Source of the DNA: Gonium pectorale
Lineage: Eukaryota > Chlorophyta > Chlorophyceae > Chlamydomonadales > Volvocaceae
Direction: 5' to 3'
NCBI GenBank assembly: GCA_001584585.1
Contig: LSYV01000021.1
Location: 564,459-575,185 of the forward strand
Length of the DNA: 10,727 nt
How positions within the stretch are numbered: position 1 is the stretch's first letter; every line of letters begins with the position of its first letter. A program made the translations under genes and the position numbers. The notes below the pieces were generated by a model that did not search any database, was not told where the DNA came from, and worked only from the letters and a program-made list of their open reading frames with translations. Positions 1-7,384 of the stretch are shown piece after piece.

Positions 1-124
1 GTACCCGACCGTGTCCAGCTTGCTCACCACCACCGCCAGCTGCTCGATGCCCAAGCTGCGGGCCAGCGCGGCGTGCTCGCGCGTCTGGCCGCCGGGGGTG
101 CCGTGAAGGCCGCCGCTGCCCTCG
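1..124 (-). CDS. HBS1: HBS1 exon with GGQTREHA and G4 region
   Basis: The minus-strand exon starts after a good acceptor (cgcacgcag, intron side 125-133) and takes one base to complete a split Ser codon. It encodes a Gly-rich insert, then [26 protein letters not shown] (bases 13-24) and TVGY at the window edge. Plant HBS1 proteins have QTREHA followed by INKMDIVGY at this place, so the alignment is secure. The G4 Asn, which normally contacts the guanine base, is Ser here. The exon continues past base 1 or ends there; this cannot be decided. Confidence 0.88.
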
Positions 125-3100
125 CTGCGTGCGTACGACGGGGGTTGGGGTTGGGGTTGGGGTTGGGGTCAGAAGTGGGAAGTGGGAAGTGGGAGGGTTA
201 TAGATGGGCGCGGGTCGGGAGGAGGAGGAGGAGGAGGAGGAGGAGGAGGCGGGAGACGGTGGCGGAAGCGCAGTGGGCGGAGGGGTTACATCGGTCCTGG
301 GCCCACCCAAACGTGACGGCCGGACTGGCCGCAGTGAGCAGCGCGCCTCCACAGGCGCTCGCACGCGGTGAGACGTCTAAACTGTCGGTCCATGGAGGAC
401 GGTTGGGATGTTGCAGATTGTGTGCGGATCACCCGTGCCACGCGTGTGTGGTGTGTGCTTTTGTTTGTGTGCGTGTGTGTCGCGGGGAGGGGGGCAGGCA
501 GCGGCGCACCTGAAGCCCGCCTCGAAGCCGCCTGGCGACCCGTCCACCAGCAGCAACGCCGCGTCCGCCTGCACCAGGGTCACCCCACCGGTACACATGA
601 GAGACCGGTCTCGTATCAGTCTTATGTCAGTTTTGTGCAATTTTGTATCAGTCTTATACCAGTATTAAACCAGCAGCAACGCCGCTTCCGCCTGCGCCAG
701 GGCCAAACAACCCCATGGGAGGTCCAACATGGGAGAACAGAAAGTCCACACGCGGGCAGTGCGGGCGCCACACATCCCTTTAGGTGAGAGGGACAAGCAC
801 AACTCACGGCAAGGCGGGGCGGGGCGGGGCCAGGCGGGCGGGCGGGGGGTAATGAGGAAGGGAACCGGGTCGCGTCGCGGACACCAAGCCGCATACGCAG
901 TTGAGGAACTTGGGGCGGTCTTGGTGCAGGGCGGCGAGGGGGGGTAGCCTCCCGGGGGGCAGCAGCCCGCCACCGCGCTGAGCGGCCGCAAGGCAGCGGC
1001 GCGTGAAGTGCCTTGGGGCCGCGCGCGCCGTCCCAGTCAAACCCACGCATCTCCTGCCTGACGGGCCCGGCGCCGCTGCGGCCCCGCTGCGGGCGTGGAC
1101 GATCCGCAAGTAACGGAGATGACGCGCAGGTGACGCGCGCGGGGCCAGAGATCCGGCCCGACGGCGGCCCGCACAGCCCCGCACCTGCGCGGCGCCGGCG
1201 ATCATGTTGGGCACAAGGACCCAAATGAGCGCCACCGCGCTCTGCCGCTCGCCCAGCGTGCCCGCCCCCAGCCCAGCTGCCCCGTGCGTTGCGCCCCCGT
1301 TTTGAAATACCGTATGCGAACGGCGTGCTGGCAGCGAGGGCTTCAGGGTTTTGCGTACCTGTCTGTGTTGAAGCGGGTCATGGCCACGTCCACGGTGACA
1401 CCGCGCTCGCGCTCCTCGGGCCGCTCGTCAAGCACCCACGCCCAGGCAAAGGAGCCCCGGGGGGGGGGGGGCGAGAGGCGAGGGGCGGTGGGTTCGGGTT
1501 CGGGTTTGGTTCGGGGTCGGTGTGCCGCCTCCGACCTCGACTTCGCGCGAACCCCTGATCGAGAGGCGTGTACCCCGGTCGAAAACCACGTACGCACGAA
1601 CGAAAGGGTGTGGGGTTAGGTTTGGGTTCGGGCAGGAAACCGGATTGCCGCGACCGCTTGCTCAGTCCCCTTGACCCCGACCACCGCCGCCTCCAACTTT
1701 GCACATACCCAACCCAGCCCAGCCCAGCACCCCAGCGTTAAGCTCTTAGGGGGGTACTGTCGGATCGGGCTCGGGATGCGGGTCCGACGGCTGCACCGGC
1801 TAGAATGATTTTTTGCTCGCTGTCGTTTTGCAGACCTGACTGAGCATGCTGTCACGCACATTGAACACATGCACACACGCATACACACTACACACCCCCT
1901 CGGATGGTGAGGCAACGGCAGTCTGGGGGCTGGGTGGGCGGGGAGCCGGGAGACATGCACCAGCCCGCATGCGACGCACGTAGACTAGACTAGGCGCATC
2001 CCATCGCGGCATTGTGTAGGGTCGCCCCGGAGAGAATTCTGGGCCGCATCGGGGACTACGGTGGTGGTCGCCGCCGAACTAACATGCAGGGACATCACCC
2101 CTTTGACTGCCTCTGGAGCTGGGTCCTACACCGAAGCCATCACTTACGCTCATCGTATGCGTTAGCCTTTTCAACACTACACACATCCCGCATACACACA
2201 CGGGAGCTGGGAGACATGCATTAGCCAGCATGCGATGCACGTAGACCACACTAGGCGCATCCCAGCACGGCATAGGGCCACCCCAGAGAGAATTCTGGGC
2301 CGCATCGGGGGCTACGGTGGTGGTCGCCGCCGAACTAAAATGCCCTTTGACACCATCACTTTCGCGCTTACGATCGTCGTATGCGTCGTTTCGTTTCAAC
2401 ACACGCATACGACCCACACACACACATCCCCCCGCGCCGCGCCGCACCTTGCCCGCCGCCGCCGCGTCCCGCTGGTGCTTGTGCGCCTCCCGCTCCGACA
2501 CCCGCCCCAGCTCGTGCAGCAGGCGGCCCATGAGGCTGGACTTGCCCGCGTCCACGTGCCCCAGCACCACCAGGTGGAGGGGGGACTTGGGTGCAGCCGA
2601 GGAGGTAGACGGCGGGGAGGAAAGGGAGGCGGACTCGGCGGCGGCCGCCGCCGCGACCTCCCTGGCGCAGGCACGAGGGGATGAAGGGGGTTTGGTGGCA
2701 ATTGGATTAGCGGCGGTTGGGAAAGACGTTGGACCTTGGGCGCGTGCCAAGCCTCGCGTTCCCCGCCGGCAGGACAAGGGGGCGAACGGGGCGAGTGGGG
2801 CTGAAGGCGTGAACTGCCCGACCACCTCAGAACTCCCCTTCTCGCGAGGAAAGCTGGCCCCCTCCACCCGCCTCATTTCAACCACCTGGCCAGCTCCCGC
2901 CACACGCTACCCGGCCCCCCTTGCCCTTCGTCCTCCAATCCCAACCCATGCACCGGGGACCCCGAAGCCACGCCCACAGCCCATGACCATGACGTCACGC
3001 CCTGTCCTGAGAAGCAGCTCCAGAGCCGTCCCCACACATCCCGTCCCCTTAACATCCCCCCTCCCCCCTTCTTTGCCATACCATGGCACGCCGTGTTCTT

Positions 3101-5300
3101 CCCCTCAATTTTGTTGCCCCCACTGACCCGCCTTCCCCGTTTCCCCTCGCCATGCGGGCGCCTGCCCTCGGCCGCCGCAGCATGGCCACGCTTTGCGCCC
3201 CTCTCTCCCCACCTGGCCAGCTCCGGCTCCATGGCGTATTCGGACACCAGCCGCCGCGTGTGCAGGCCGTGGGGGCGCTCGGGAGCAGCGGCGGCGGCGG
3301 CCTGGTCGTCGGGCCCCCCGTGGGCGTGATGGTGCCGCGTGCCGGCGGCCGGGTGTCCGAGTGCTGGCGGGGGAGCACGAGAGGGGCAGGACAAGGCAAG
3401 GCGAGGCAAGGTGAAGCTAAGGCAAGTCAGGGAGGGGCGACGAGCATTCAAAGGGGAAGACCCCGCGGAGCAGTAGCCCAGACGGCTGCAGAACCACACG
3501 GGCACGGCTCTCGTACTCCTCCCCTTCTTATGGGGCTGTGTTTGCGTGGGGCTGCGTCCGGCGCGATGGGCAGGCCGGTAAGCGGCCGGGGTGGTCGGTA
3601 GCCCGCAGGCCCCTTCCCCCCCGCCCCAGCAATGCCTTACCCCCGCCACTGGCCACTGGCTCGCTGCCGGTCGCCTCTCGGTGCCCTCCCCCCACACACA
3701 CGCATCAACGCATCTGCCTGCACCCCCAGACCCACCCCCACCCCCCACCCCACCCCATTCGCCTCTCCACTCTCCCCCTTCCTTCCGCCTTGGCCCCTCC
3801 AGGCCCCACACCACCCTTGAACCCCAAACCCCGCCCCATACTGCCCTGCCACCACCCAAGGCCCGCCCAGCCCCCATTCCGGCCACCCACCCTGCCAGAA
3901 ACGCTGCGCACCCGCCCGCGCCCGCCACCCACCTTCCCCCTCGTCCGCCGCGGCCGGCCCGTGGGACGTGCCCCCGAGGCTGAGCCCCGCCACCCCGCCT
4001 GCCGCCGCGTCGTCGTCGGCGGCGGCGCCACCTCCTCCTCCTCCGCCGCTGCCTCCCGTCTGCTGGCGCTGCTGCTGCATCATGGGGCTGGGCCGCAGGA
4101 AGGCCTTGTTCTGCGGCAGCGAGGGCGCCGGGGGCGCCGAGGCGGAGTGCGCTGGCGCAGCGCCTGCGAGGGAGGACAGCGGATTGTTCACGGGCGCTGT
4201 AGCGCACGTCGCCGCCCTCAGGGGGCCACGCGCGAACGAGCCAAGCACAAATGAGCAAAATCAGCCCCGCACGTCCAGCCGGCGCCAAAAGCAGCCAACC
4301 GACCGGCCGAACCGCCAACCAACCGACCTAACGGCCAAACGTCAACCGCTCACCCGGCCGTCGCTCCTGCGCGGCGTCATCCGGCGACGGCGTATCAAAA
4401 CGGAATGGCCCCGCGGCGGCGGCGGCGCCCCCGCCGCCGCTCCCGTTGCCGCTGCTGCCCGCCGCGGCCTTGTGCTGCCCCTGCGCCGCCAGGTGCGGTG
4501 CGAGAGGATAGGCTGGCTGATGCAGCGCCTTCGCCGCGGGGTCGGGCTTCGCTGCAAGTCATGGTGCGGGCCGCGGGGGCGGGGAGCGGGGCGGAGGGGA
4601 ACAGGGCTCACAGGCTGTCAGGCTCCCGGAGGCGGGTTCGTTCCGTTGCTAGGGCCCGCGACTCAGCCGTACATGGGGCGTGAAGCGGCGTGAAGCAGCT
4701 GTGGAGCATGCGGTGGGGTGTCGGAGGGGGGCCGAGGGTTTCGGCAAGAGCAGCGTGAGTCGGGCGGCTAACAGGCGCGGGTCGTCCGTGGCGGCTCTGG
4801 TGGCCATGCATGGGCGCGCGGTCGGGGTCACGGTACGAGCGCGCACAGCATCCGGTGTGCATATGTGTGTGTTTTGGTGGTGGGGGCGGGGGAGCAGCAG
4901 CGCCTGCTGCTGTTTGGCCCTGACCCGGCAGCCATTGCATGGCAGCCGCGCCAGCACCCGCACCCACGCCGCGCCCGCGCCCAGCTCCTGGTGCCAGCCA
5001 CAGGAAAGGAGCGCCCGGGGGCGCGACGGGCTTGGTCGCAGGCGGGCGCGTGGCACCATCCCCCCGAGTAAGCCCCGGTCAACGCCTGCCCGCCCCCCGT
5101 CGGCACGCCTGGCCTAAACCCGTCGTACCCCCCCTCTGCGGCTTGCCGCCCGGGCCGGGGGGCGGCGGGTCGAACAGAAACTGCGCCAGCTTGGATGCGG
5201 ACCGCGGACCGCGCGGCGCAGAGGAGGCTGCCGGAAACGGCTTTGGCTGCTGGGGCGCCGGCTTGGCGGGGCCCGCGCCGCGGGCTGCCGCCGCCGCGTT
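1..5300 (-). CDS. HBS1: HBS1-like translational GTPase, partial gene, nine exons
   Basis: Seen: nine minus-strand exons can be joined as 5300-5129, 4551-4354, 4163-3933, 3363-3213, 2661-2448, 1456-1359, 1239-1185, 568-510 and 124-1. They total 1302 bases (434 codons) with no stop, and codon phase is kept at all eight junctions. The N-terminal half is a low-complexity linker with a plant-HBS1-like FDTPSPDD motif; the G domain follows with GHVDAGKSS (G1), [12 protein letters not shown] (switch I/G2), [25 protein letters not shown] and SKLD (G4 position). Known: HBS1 binds Pelota/Dom34 and splits stalled ribosomes in the cytosol. Odd: the G3 DxPGH box is absent, the exon at 1359-1456 has no AG acceptor, and G4 Asn is Ser. 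The start codon and the plant-type N-terminal zinc finger were not found; the C-terminus lies beyond base 1. It could be a divergent working gene, a pseudogene or an assembly-damaged copy. Family assignment is strong; functionality is doubtful. Confidence 0.85.
139..169 (+). repeat. GGGGTT hexamer array
   Basis: Four to five tandem GGGGTT units sit inside an HBS1 intron. The G-runs could form a quadruplex on the plus strand, which would be the non-template strand for a plus transcript and the template strand for HBS1. It is not the TTTTAGGG algal telomere repeat. Confidence 0.85.
171..195 (+). repeat. AGTGGGA heptamer array
   Basis: About three tandem 7-base units (agtggga) directly follow the GGGGTT array. 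Confidence 0.8.
216..249 (+). repeat. GGA trinucleotide array
   Basis: About ten or eleven GGA (GAG) units; on the HBS1 strand this reads TCC, a long pyrimidine tract within the intron. Confidence 0.9.
510..568 (-). CDS. HBS1: HBS1 exon, [19 protein letters not shown]
   Basis: This 59-base exon lies between acceptor ggtgcag and donor gtgcgcc on the minus strand. It encodes [19 protein letters not shown] plus two bases of a Ser codon. Plant HBS1 has ADAAILVIDASVGAFEAGF at this place, directly after the PNMIAGA element. It enters in phase 0 and leaves in phase 2, fitting both neighbours. Confidence 0.9.
546..704. repeat. Direct duplication of an HBS1 exon edge around an AT-rich insert
   Basis: Bases 546-581 (second half of the [10 protein letters not shown] exon's start plus its acceptor) recur in direct orientation at 669-704 with few mismatches. 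The copy would encode AEAALLLV after gcgcag. The two copies flank about 87 bases that are much more AT-rich than their surroundings and contain gtatcagtcttat twice (613-625 and 645-657). Confidence 0.75.
569..1184 (-). other. HBS1 intron, otherwise featureless
   Basis: This 616-base intron separates the [10 protein letters not shown] exon from the [10 protein letters not shown] exon. Apart from the exon-edge copy at 669-704 and the AT-rich insert it is GC-rich sequence with no recognisable gene. Long open frames here on both strands are a by-product of the high GC. Confidence 0.6.
1185..1239 (-). CDS. HBS1: HBS1 exon, [10 protein letters not shown], lacking the G3 box
   Basis: The 55-base exon ends in [10 protein letters not shown] before donor gtgcgg; this element follows G3 in HBS1, eRF3 and eEF1A. 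The only acceptor giving the right phase (ggcagag, AG at 1240-1241) yields AVALIWVL before VPNM. In the family the order is hydrophobic strand, then D-x-P-G-H-[KR]-D-F, then VPNM. Here AVALI can stand for the strand, but WVL replaces the whole DxPGHxDF block. Confidence 0.75.
1240..1358 (-). other. HBS1 intron searched for the missing G3
   Basis: This 119-base intron lies between the switch I exon and the VPNMIAG exon. Read on the minus strand in all frames it contains no DAPGH-like sequence, so the G3 box is not hidden in an unspliced exon here. Confidence 0.6.
1359..1456 (-). CDS. HBS1: HBS1 switch I/G2 exon with defective acceptor
   Basis: It encodes [21 protein letters not shown] and [11 protein letters not shown], with a clean donor (ag|gtacgc, 1357-1358). 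Plant HBS1 has GKGSFAYAWALDE, EERERGIT here, and the Thr after RERG[VI] coordinates Mg/GTP. The upstream exon ends in GGC AAG at phase 0, so the exon should open with GGC TCC at 1456. The two bases before it (1458-1457) read GG on the minus strand instead of AG, preceded by thirteen C. No in-phase AG lies nearby. Confidence 0.8.
1459..1471 (+). repeat. 13-G homopolymer at an exon boundary
   Basis: Thirteen G in a row (poly-C on the gene strand) sit where the polypyrimidine tract and AG acceptor of the switch I exon should be. Such runs are prone to real length change and to sequencing or assembly error. Confidence 0.9.
1485..1635 (+). repeat. Degenerate GGGTTCG/GGGTTTG stretch
   Basis: Irregular GGGTTCG, GGTTTGG and GGGGTTAGG units occur at about 1490-1516 and 1611-1633 within the large HBS1 intron. 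They resemble degenerate G-rich minisatellite sequence. Confidence 0.5.
1941..2430. repeat. Tandem ~260-base repeat, two copies, in the HBS1 intron
   Basis: Copy 1 spans about 1941-2201 and copy 2 about 2202-2430. Shared landmarks include gggag-c/t-gggagacatgca, the cgcacgtagac segment, aggcgcatccca, gagagaattctgggccgcat, tggtggtcgccgccgaacta and a cttacg...cgtatgcgt segment ending in CA-rich sequence. The offset is 261 at the start and 256 at the gagagaattct landmark, so small indels separate the copies. A CA-rich block at 1857-1900 may be the end of an older third copy. Copy 2 abuts the donor of the P-loop exon (2446-2447). Confidence 0.85.
2448..2661 (-). CDS. HBS1: HBS1 P-loop (G1) exon
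   Basis: The 214-base exon lies between acceptor tgcgccag (AG at 2662-2663) and donor aag|gtgcgg (2446-2447). It encodes an Ala/Ser-rich linker, then [21 protein letters not shown], shown here in two parts as LHLVVLG and [11 protein letters not shown], followed by [18 protein letters not shown] and DAAAAGK. GHVDxGKS[ST]L is the P-loop of the HBS1/eRF3/eEF1A group, and the LLxxLGRxSxxxxHKxxxxAxxxGK tail fits HBS1. One base completes the split Arg codon from the previous exon. Confidence 0.92.
2662..3212 (-). other. HBS1 intron with a copied exon-donor edge
   Basis: This 551-base intron contains ccacctggccagctcc at about 2882-2897, identical to the 16 bases at 3209-3224 that form the end of the upstream exon and its donor (minus strand gagctggccag|gtgg). 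Using the copy would lengthen the message by about 330 bases. No other feature is seen. Confidence 0.65.
3213..3363 (-). CDS. HBS1: HBS1 linker exon, [12 protein letters not shown]
   Basis: The 151-base exon runs from acceptor cccgccag (AG at 3364-3365) to donor ag|gtgggg. It encodes a His/Gly/Ala-rich stretch, then [14 protein letters not shown]. It joins in phase 1 upstream and phase 2 downstream. A short acidic/aromatic segment ahead of the G domain is also present in plant HBS1, so this is likely the M-domain linker. Assigned by position and phase rather than strong similarity. Confidence 0.65.
3364..3932 (-). other. HBS1 intron, C-rich on the plus strand
   Basis: This 569-base intron has donor gtgggt and acceptor gccag, with GGCAA-type short repeats at about 3391-3425 and a strongly C-rich tract at 3600-3930. 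No gene, RNA or transposon feature is recognised. Confidence 0.6.
3933..4163 (-). CDS. HBS1: HBS1 low-complexity linker exon
   Basis: The 231-base exon lies between a strong acceptor (ctgtcctccctcgcag, AG at 4164-4165) and donor gaag|gtgggt. It encodes [20 protein letters not shown], a poly-Gln segment (QQQRQQ), a poly-Gly run and GLSLGG. The composition is typical of disordered linkers in volvocine proteins. Phase fits both neighbours (enters with two bases, leaves with one). Confidence 0.7.
4354..4551 (-). CDS. HBS1: HBS1 exon with FDTPSPDD motif
   Basis: The 198-base exon runs from acceptor atgacttgcag (AG at 4552-4553) to donor g|gtgagc. It encodes [16 protein letters not shown], a Gly/Ala run and [15 protein letters not shown]. 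Plant HBS1 carries PFKF-DxPSPDD just after its N-terminal zinc finger, which makes this the best N-terminal marker of the gene. It is open in one frame only. Confidence 0.78.
4552..5128 (-). other. Probable HBS1 intron
   Basis: This 577-base interval lies between the FDTPSPDD exon and the exon at 5129-5300, with donor g|gtacga and acceptor tgcag. No zinc-finger-like exon was found in it. Confidence 0.5.
5129..5300 (-). CDS. HBS1: Probable N-proximal HBS1 exon
   Basis: The 172-base segment follows acceptor tccccag (AG at 5301-5302) and ends at donor g|gtacga. It encodes an Ala/Pro-rich stretch, [19 protein letters not shown] and KPQRG. Phase fits the next exon. The first exon of the gene, the start codon and the plant-type zinc finger were not found. 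A further 57-base candidate at 5642-5698 fits in phase but has no recognisable similarity. Confidence 0.5.
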
Positions 5301-5604
5301 CTGGGGACCATGGACAGGGACGGGGTTGTGGATGGAGGATGTGGTGCTTGAGAAGTGGCGAGCACAAGGCGGTGTCAGGAGCGACGCAGCAATCGTGTTT
5401 CGCAGGCATGAAGGGTGCCTCCTAGCGACTCCTGAATCCAGTTGTGTGCGTGCGTGTCGGTGCGCCGGGGAAGCAGTGAGAGCCTGGGCCGCCGGTGACA
5501 AGAAGTGCTGGGCCGGGCACACACGCACGCCCGCGAAGAGGGGAGCACGCGATGCAGCACACCGCGCACCGCACACCGCGCGCTCTGCTGCTGCCACCCA
5601 CCCA

Positions 5605-5632
5605 TGTGGTGGTGGTGGTGGTGGTGGTGGTA
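5605..5632 (+). repeat. TGG trinucleotide array
   Basis: About nine TGG (GGT) units in a row. Confidence 0.9.
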
Positions 5633-5937
5633 GGTGCGCACCACGTGGCGGGGCCACGCGCTCTCAGGGCCGCCGGCCGCCTGGCAGCACCACCCCGACT
5701 GCGCCTCCGCACAAACCCCTTCCACACGAACGCGCACGCGCAATCCCACAGCCGGCCCTGGAGCACTAAAGCAGCATGTCGCAGGCCCGGCAAGCCAGCA
5801 ACGCCTGCGTGGGCGGGCGACAGCGCGCACGACGCACTCGGACGCCCGCCCGCACGGGCTTTACGGGCTTGTTAGGCCCGGGCCCAGCTGTTCCAATGCT
5901 GCGGGCTGACGGGCCGCGGCGGCACGCCGAGGGGCAC

Positions 5938-5999
5938 ACACACCAGGGGGGGCGCTTACGCTCGTCGTATGCGTCTGTCCCGTTTAACACACCAGGGGG
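5938..5999. repeat. Dispersed repeat copy between 13-base direct repeats
   Basis: The direct repeat acacaccaggggg occurs at 5938-5950 and 5987-5999. Between them is cttacgctcgtcgtatgcgt followed by ctgtcccgtttaacac, which matches the end of the tandem intronic repeat (about 2145-2180 and 2368-2402). A short mobile or copied unit is possible. Confidence 0.6.
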
Positions 6000-6180
6000 A
6001 ACCCGCCCCCCCTCCCCCACCCCCGCGGGGCGGCACCGGCGTGCAACACGGGACCGGGGTTGCACCGGCTGAGGCTGTGCTTGAGCTGAGCTTTCCCCCC
6101 GCCCCCCGGGAGCTGCGCCCCCGCAAGAGTCCACGCCACGTGACTCAAAACTACCGACTGACGCCCCCAACCATACCCGC

Positions 6181-6207
6181 CGTACGGTACGGTACGGTAC
6201 GTACGGT
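6181..6207 (+). repeat. GGTAC pentamer array
   Basis: About four ggtac units followed by gtacggt; partly self-complementary because GTAC is a palindrome. Confidence 0.85.
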
Positions 6208-6609
6208 AAAATGTTGTCGGCGGCCGCAATCTCTCGTACCGCAGACAAGGTGCCACGTCTCCTCTGCCTGCTTCCGCCTCTCCCGCGCCTGACGCCCCGC
6301 CCAACCACCCGGCCCCTGGCGCTCGCGCGGTCCACGTCTAAACTCCCCCCCACCGCGCCACTAACCCCTCCTCACCAGCGCCCCATGTACTCCTTTTCCG
6401 GCCCCAACCGACACCGTTCCCCGCCAGCACCGCCAGCCAACCCCACCGCAGGGATCCGTACCCGCAATTGGCAGCGCCCGCCCACAACCCATGGCCCCGC
6501 CTTCCCCGTTGCCTCCCTCCCCCCCCCGCTTCGCCCCCCAACCCCCCTGCCCCCGCCCAACACCCCACCCCACCCCACTCCCCGCCCCCCTGCTCCGCCC
6601 GCAACCTAC

Positions 6610-6734
6610 CCGTGATGCTCATAGGCGAGTCCCAGTCCGGCACCGCCAGCTGCTGCTGGATGTCCTTGGGCACGTCCACCAGCACGGGGCCGGGGCGGCT
6701 GCTGCGGGTCAGGTAGAAGGCCTCCTTGATGACG
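6610..6734 (-). CDS. ALS fragment exon 3, [17 protein letters not shown]
   Basis: The 125-base exon has acceptor cgcccgcag (AG at 6735-6736) and donor g|gtaggt (6608-6609). It encodes [20 protein letters not shown], then [21 protein letters not shown] phase-1 donor remains open, but no matching downstream ALS exon follows in the window. Confidence 0.92.
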
Positions 6735-6998
6735 CTGCGGGCGGGGCGGGGGAGGCGGGGGTTTAGAAAACACGCCGGGTCACGGCAGGGGAGCGGGTGG
6801 GGGGCAACAGGCGGGGGCAGGGAGAGGGGCGAGGAAGCGGTGTTGGGAGGGTGGGTGGCTGTCGACGTGGCGCCAGGAGGAGGGAGGTGCACAGAGGACA
6901 GGGAGGCTCAGGTGAAAGGTGTGCTGCCAACACGCACACGCGCCCGGCCCCCCTTCCCCCTGCCCCTGCCCCGCTGCCCGTGGTCTACACCCACCCAC
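6735..6998 (-). other. ALS intron
   Basis: This 264-base intron has donor gtgggt and acceptor gcccgcag on the minus strand. No other feature is seen. Confidence 0.75.
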
Positions 6999-7111
6999 CG
7001 CGGCAGGTCCTTGATGCCCAGCACCAGGTAGTTGTGTTTGGTGATGGCGTGGGTCACCTCCACAATGGGAGTCGCCTGGAAGGCGTCGGTGCCGATCATG
7101 CGGCGGGGGAC
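6999..7111 (-). CDS. ALS fragment exon 2, [15 protein letters not shown]
   Basis: The 113-base exon has acceptor gcccccag (AG at 7112-7113) and donor cg|gtgggt. It encodes [19 protein letters not shown], then [18 protein letters not shown]. Almost every position matches plant and algal AHAS; the usual FQETP reads FQATP. Confidence 0.93.
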
Positions 7112-7384
7112 CTGGGGGCGGGGCGAAACAAAAACAAATAGGGCGGGGGTGGGATCAGGAGGGCAGGAGGTGTTGGGGGAGGTGCGTTGCATGTCGTGAC
7201 CATGCGAGGGGTGTAGAGTGGGGACACAAGCGCCCCGGCCGCATGACCCGCCCTGATGACTGACGGGTGGTGTCGTCCGTACCCGCCTGCGCCCCACGCT
7301 TACATTCCGAAACCCCACCCCACCTTGCCCTCCACCCCACCCCACCACGATCCCCCTCCCCGACCCGCCCCCGCTCCCCCGCAC
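7112..7384 (-). other. ALS intron
   Basis: This 273-base intron has donor gtgcgg and acceptor cccccag. No other feature is seen. Confidence 0.75.

Larger units (their letters stand above)
125..509 (-). other. HBS1 intron rich in simple repeats
   Basis: This 385-base intron lies between the exons at 1-124 and 510-568. Its minus-strand ends are GT (gtgcgcc, donor side) and AG (acceptor side). It contains the GGGGTT, AGTGGGA and GGA arrays listed separately and a GT-rich stretch at 449-480. No other coding or RNA feature is seen. Confidence 0.7.
5301..6609. other. Interval with no recognised gene
   Basis: Between the last recognisable HBS1 exon and the ALS exons there is no convincing coding sequence. 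It holds a TGG array, a dispersed-repeat copy, a GGTAC array and a C-rich tract (about 6340-6600). The missing HBS1 start and the missing 3' part of ALS would both be expected here but are not seen. Confidence 0.6.

Noticed and set aside
139..169. Telomere or interstitial telomeric repeat
   Set aside because: GGGGTT with only four to five units inside an intron; algal telomeres are TTTTAGGG-like, and the neighbouring arrays are other simple repeats.
2317..3126. 269-codon plus-strand open frame
   Set aside because: It is antisense to the P-loop exon, with Arg/Pro/Ser-rich low-complexity translation and no motif.
2873..4318. Single 481-codon minus-strand open frame
   Set aside because: It is open through HBS1 introns because of high GC; only parts coincide with exons, and splice sites, phases and family motifs support the spliced model.
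5642..5698. Additional 5' HBS1 exon (GWCCQAAGG) as a zinc finger
   Set aside because: Phase and splice signals fit, but the Cys spacing does not match the RanBP2-type finger of plant HBS1 and there is no other support.
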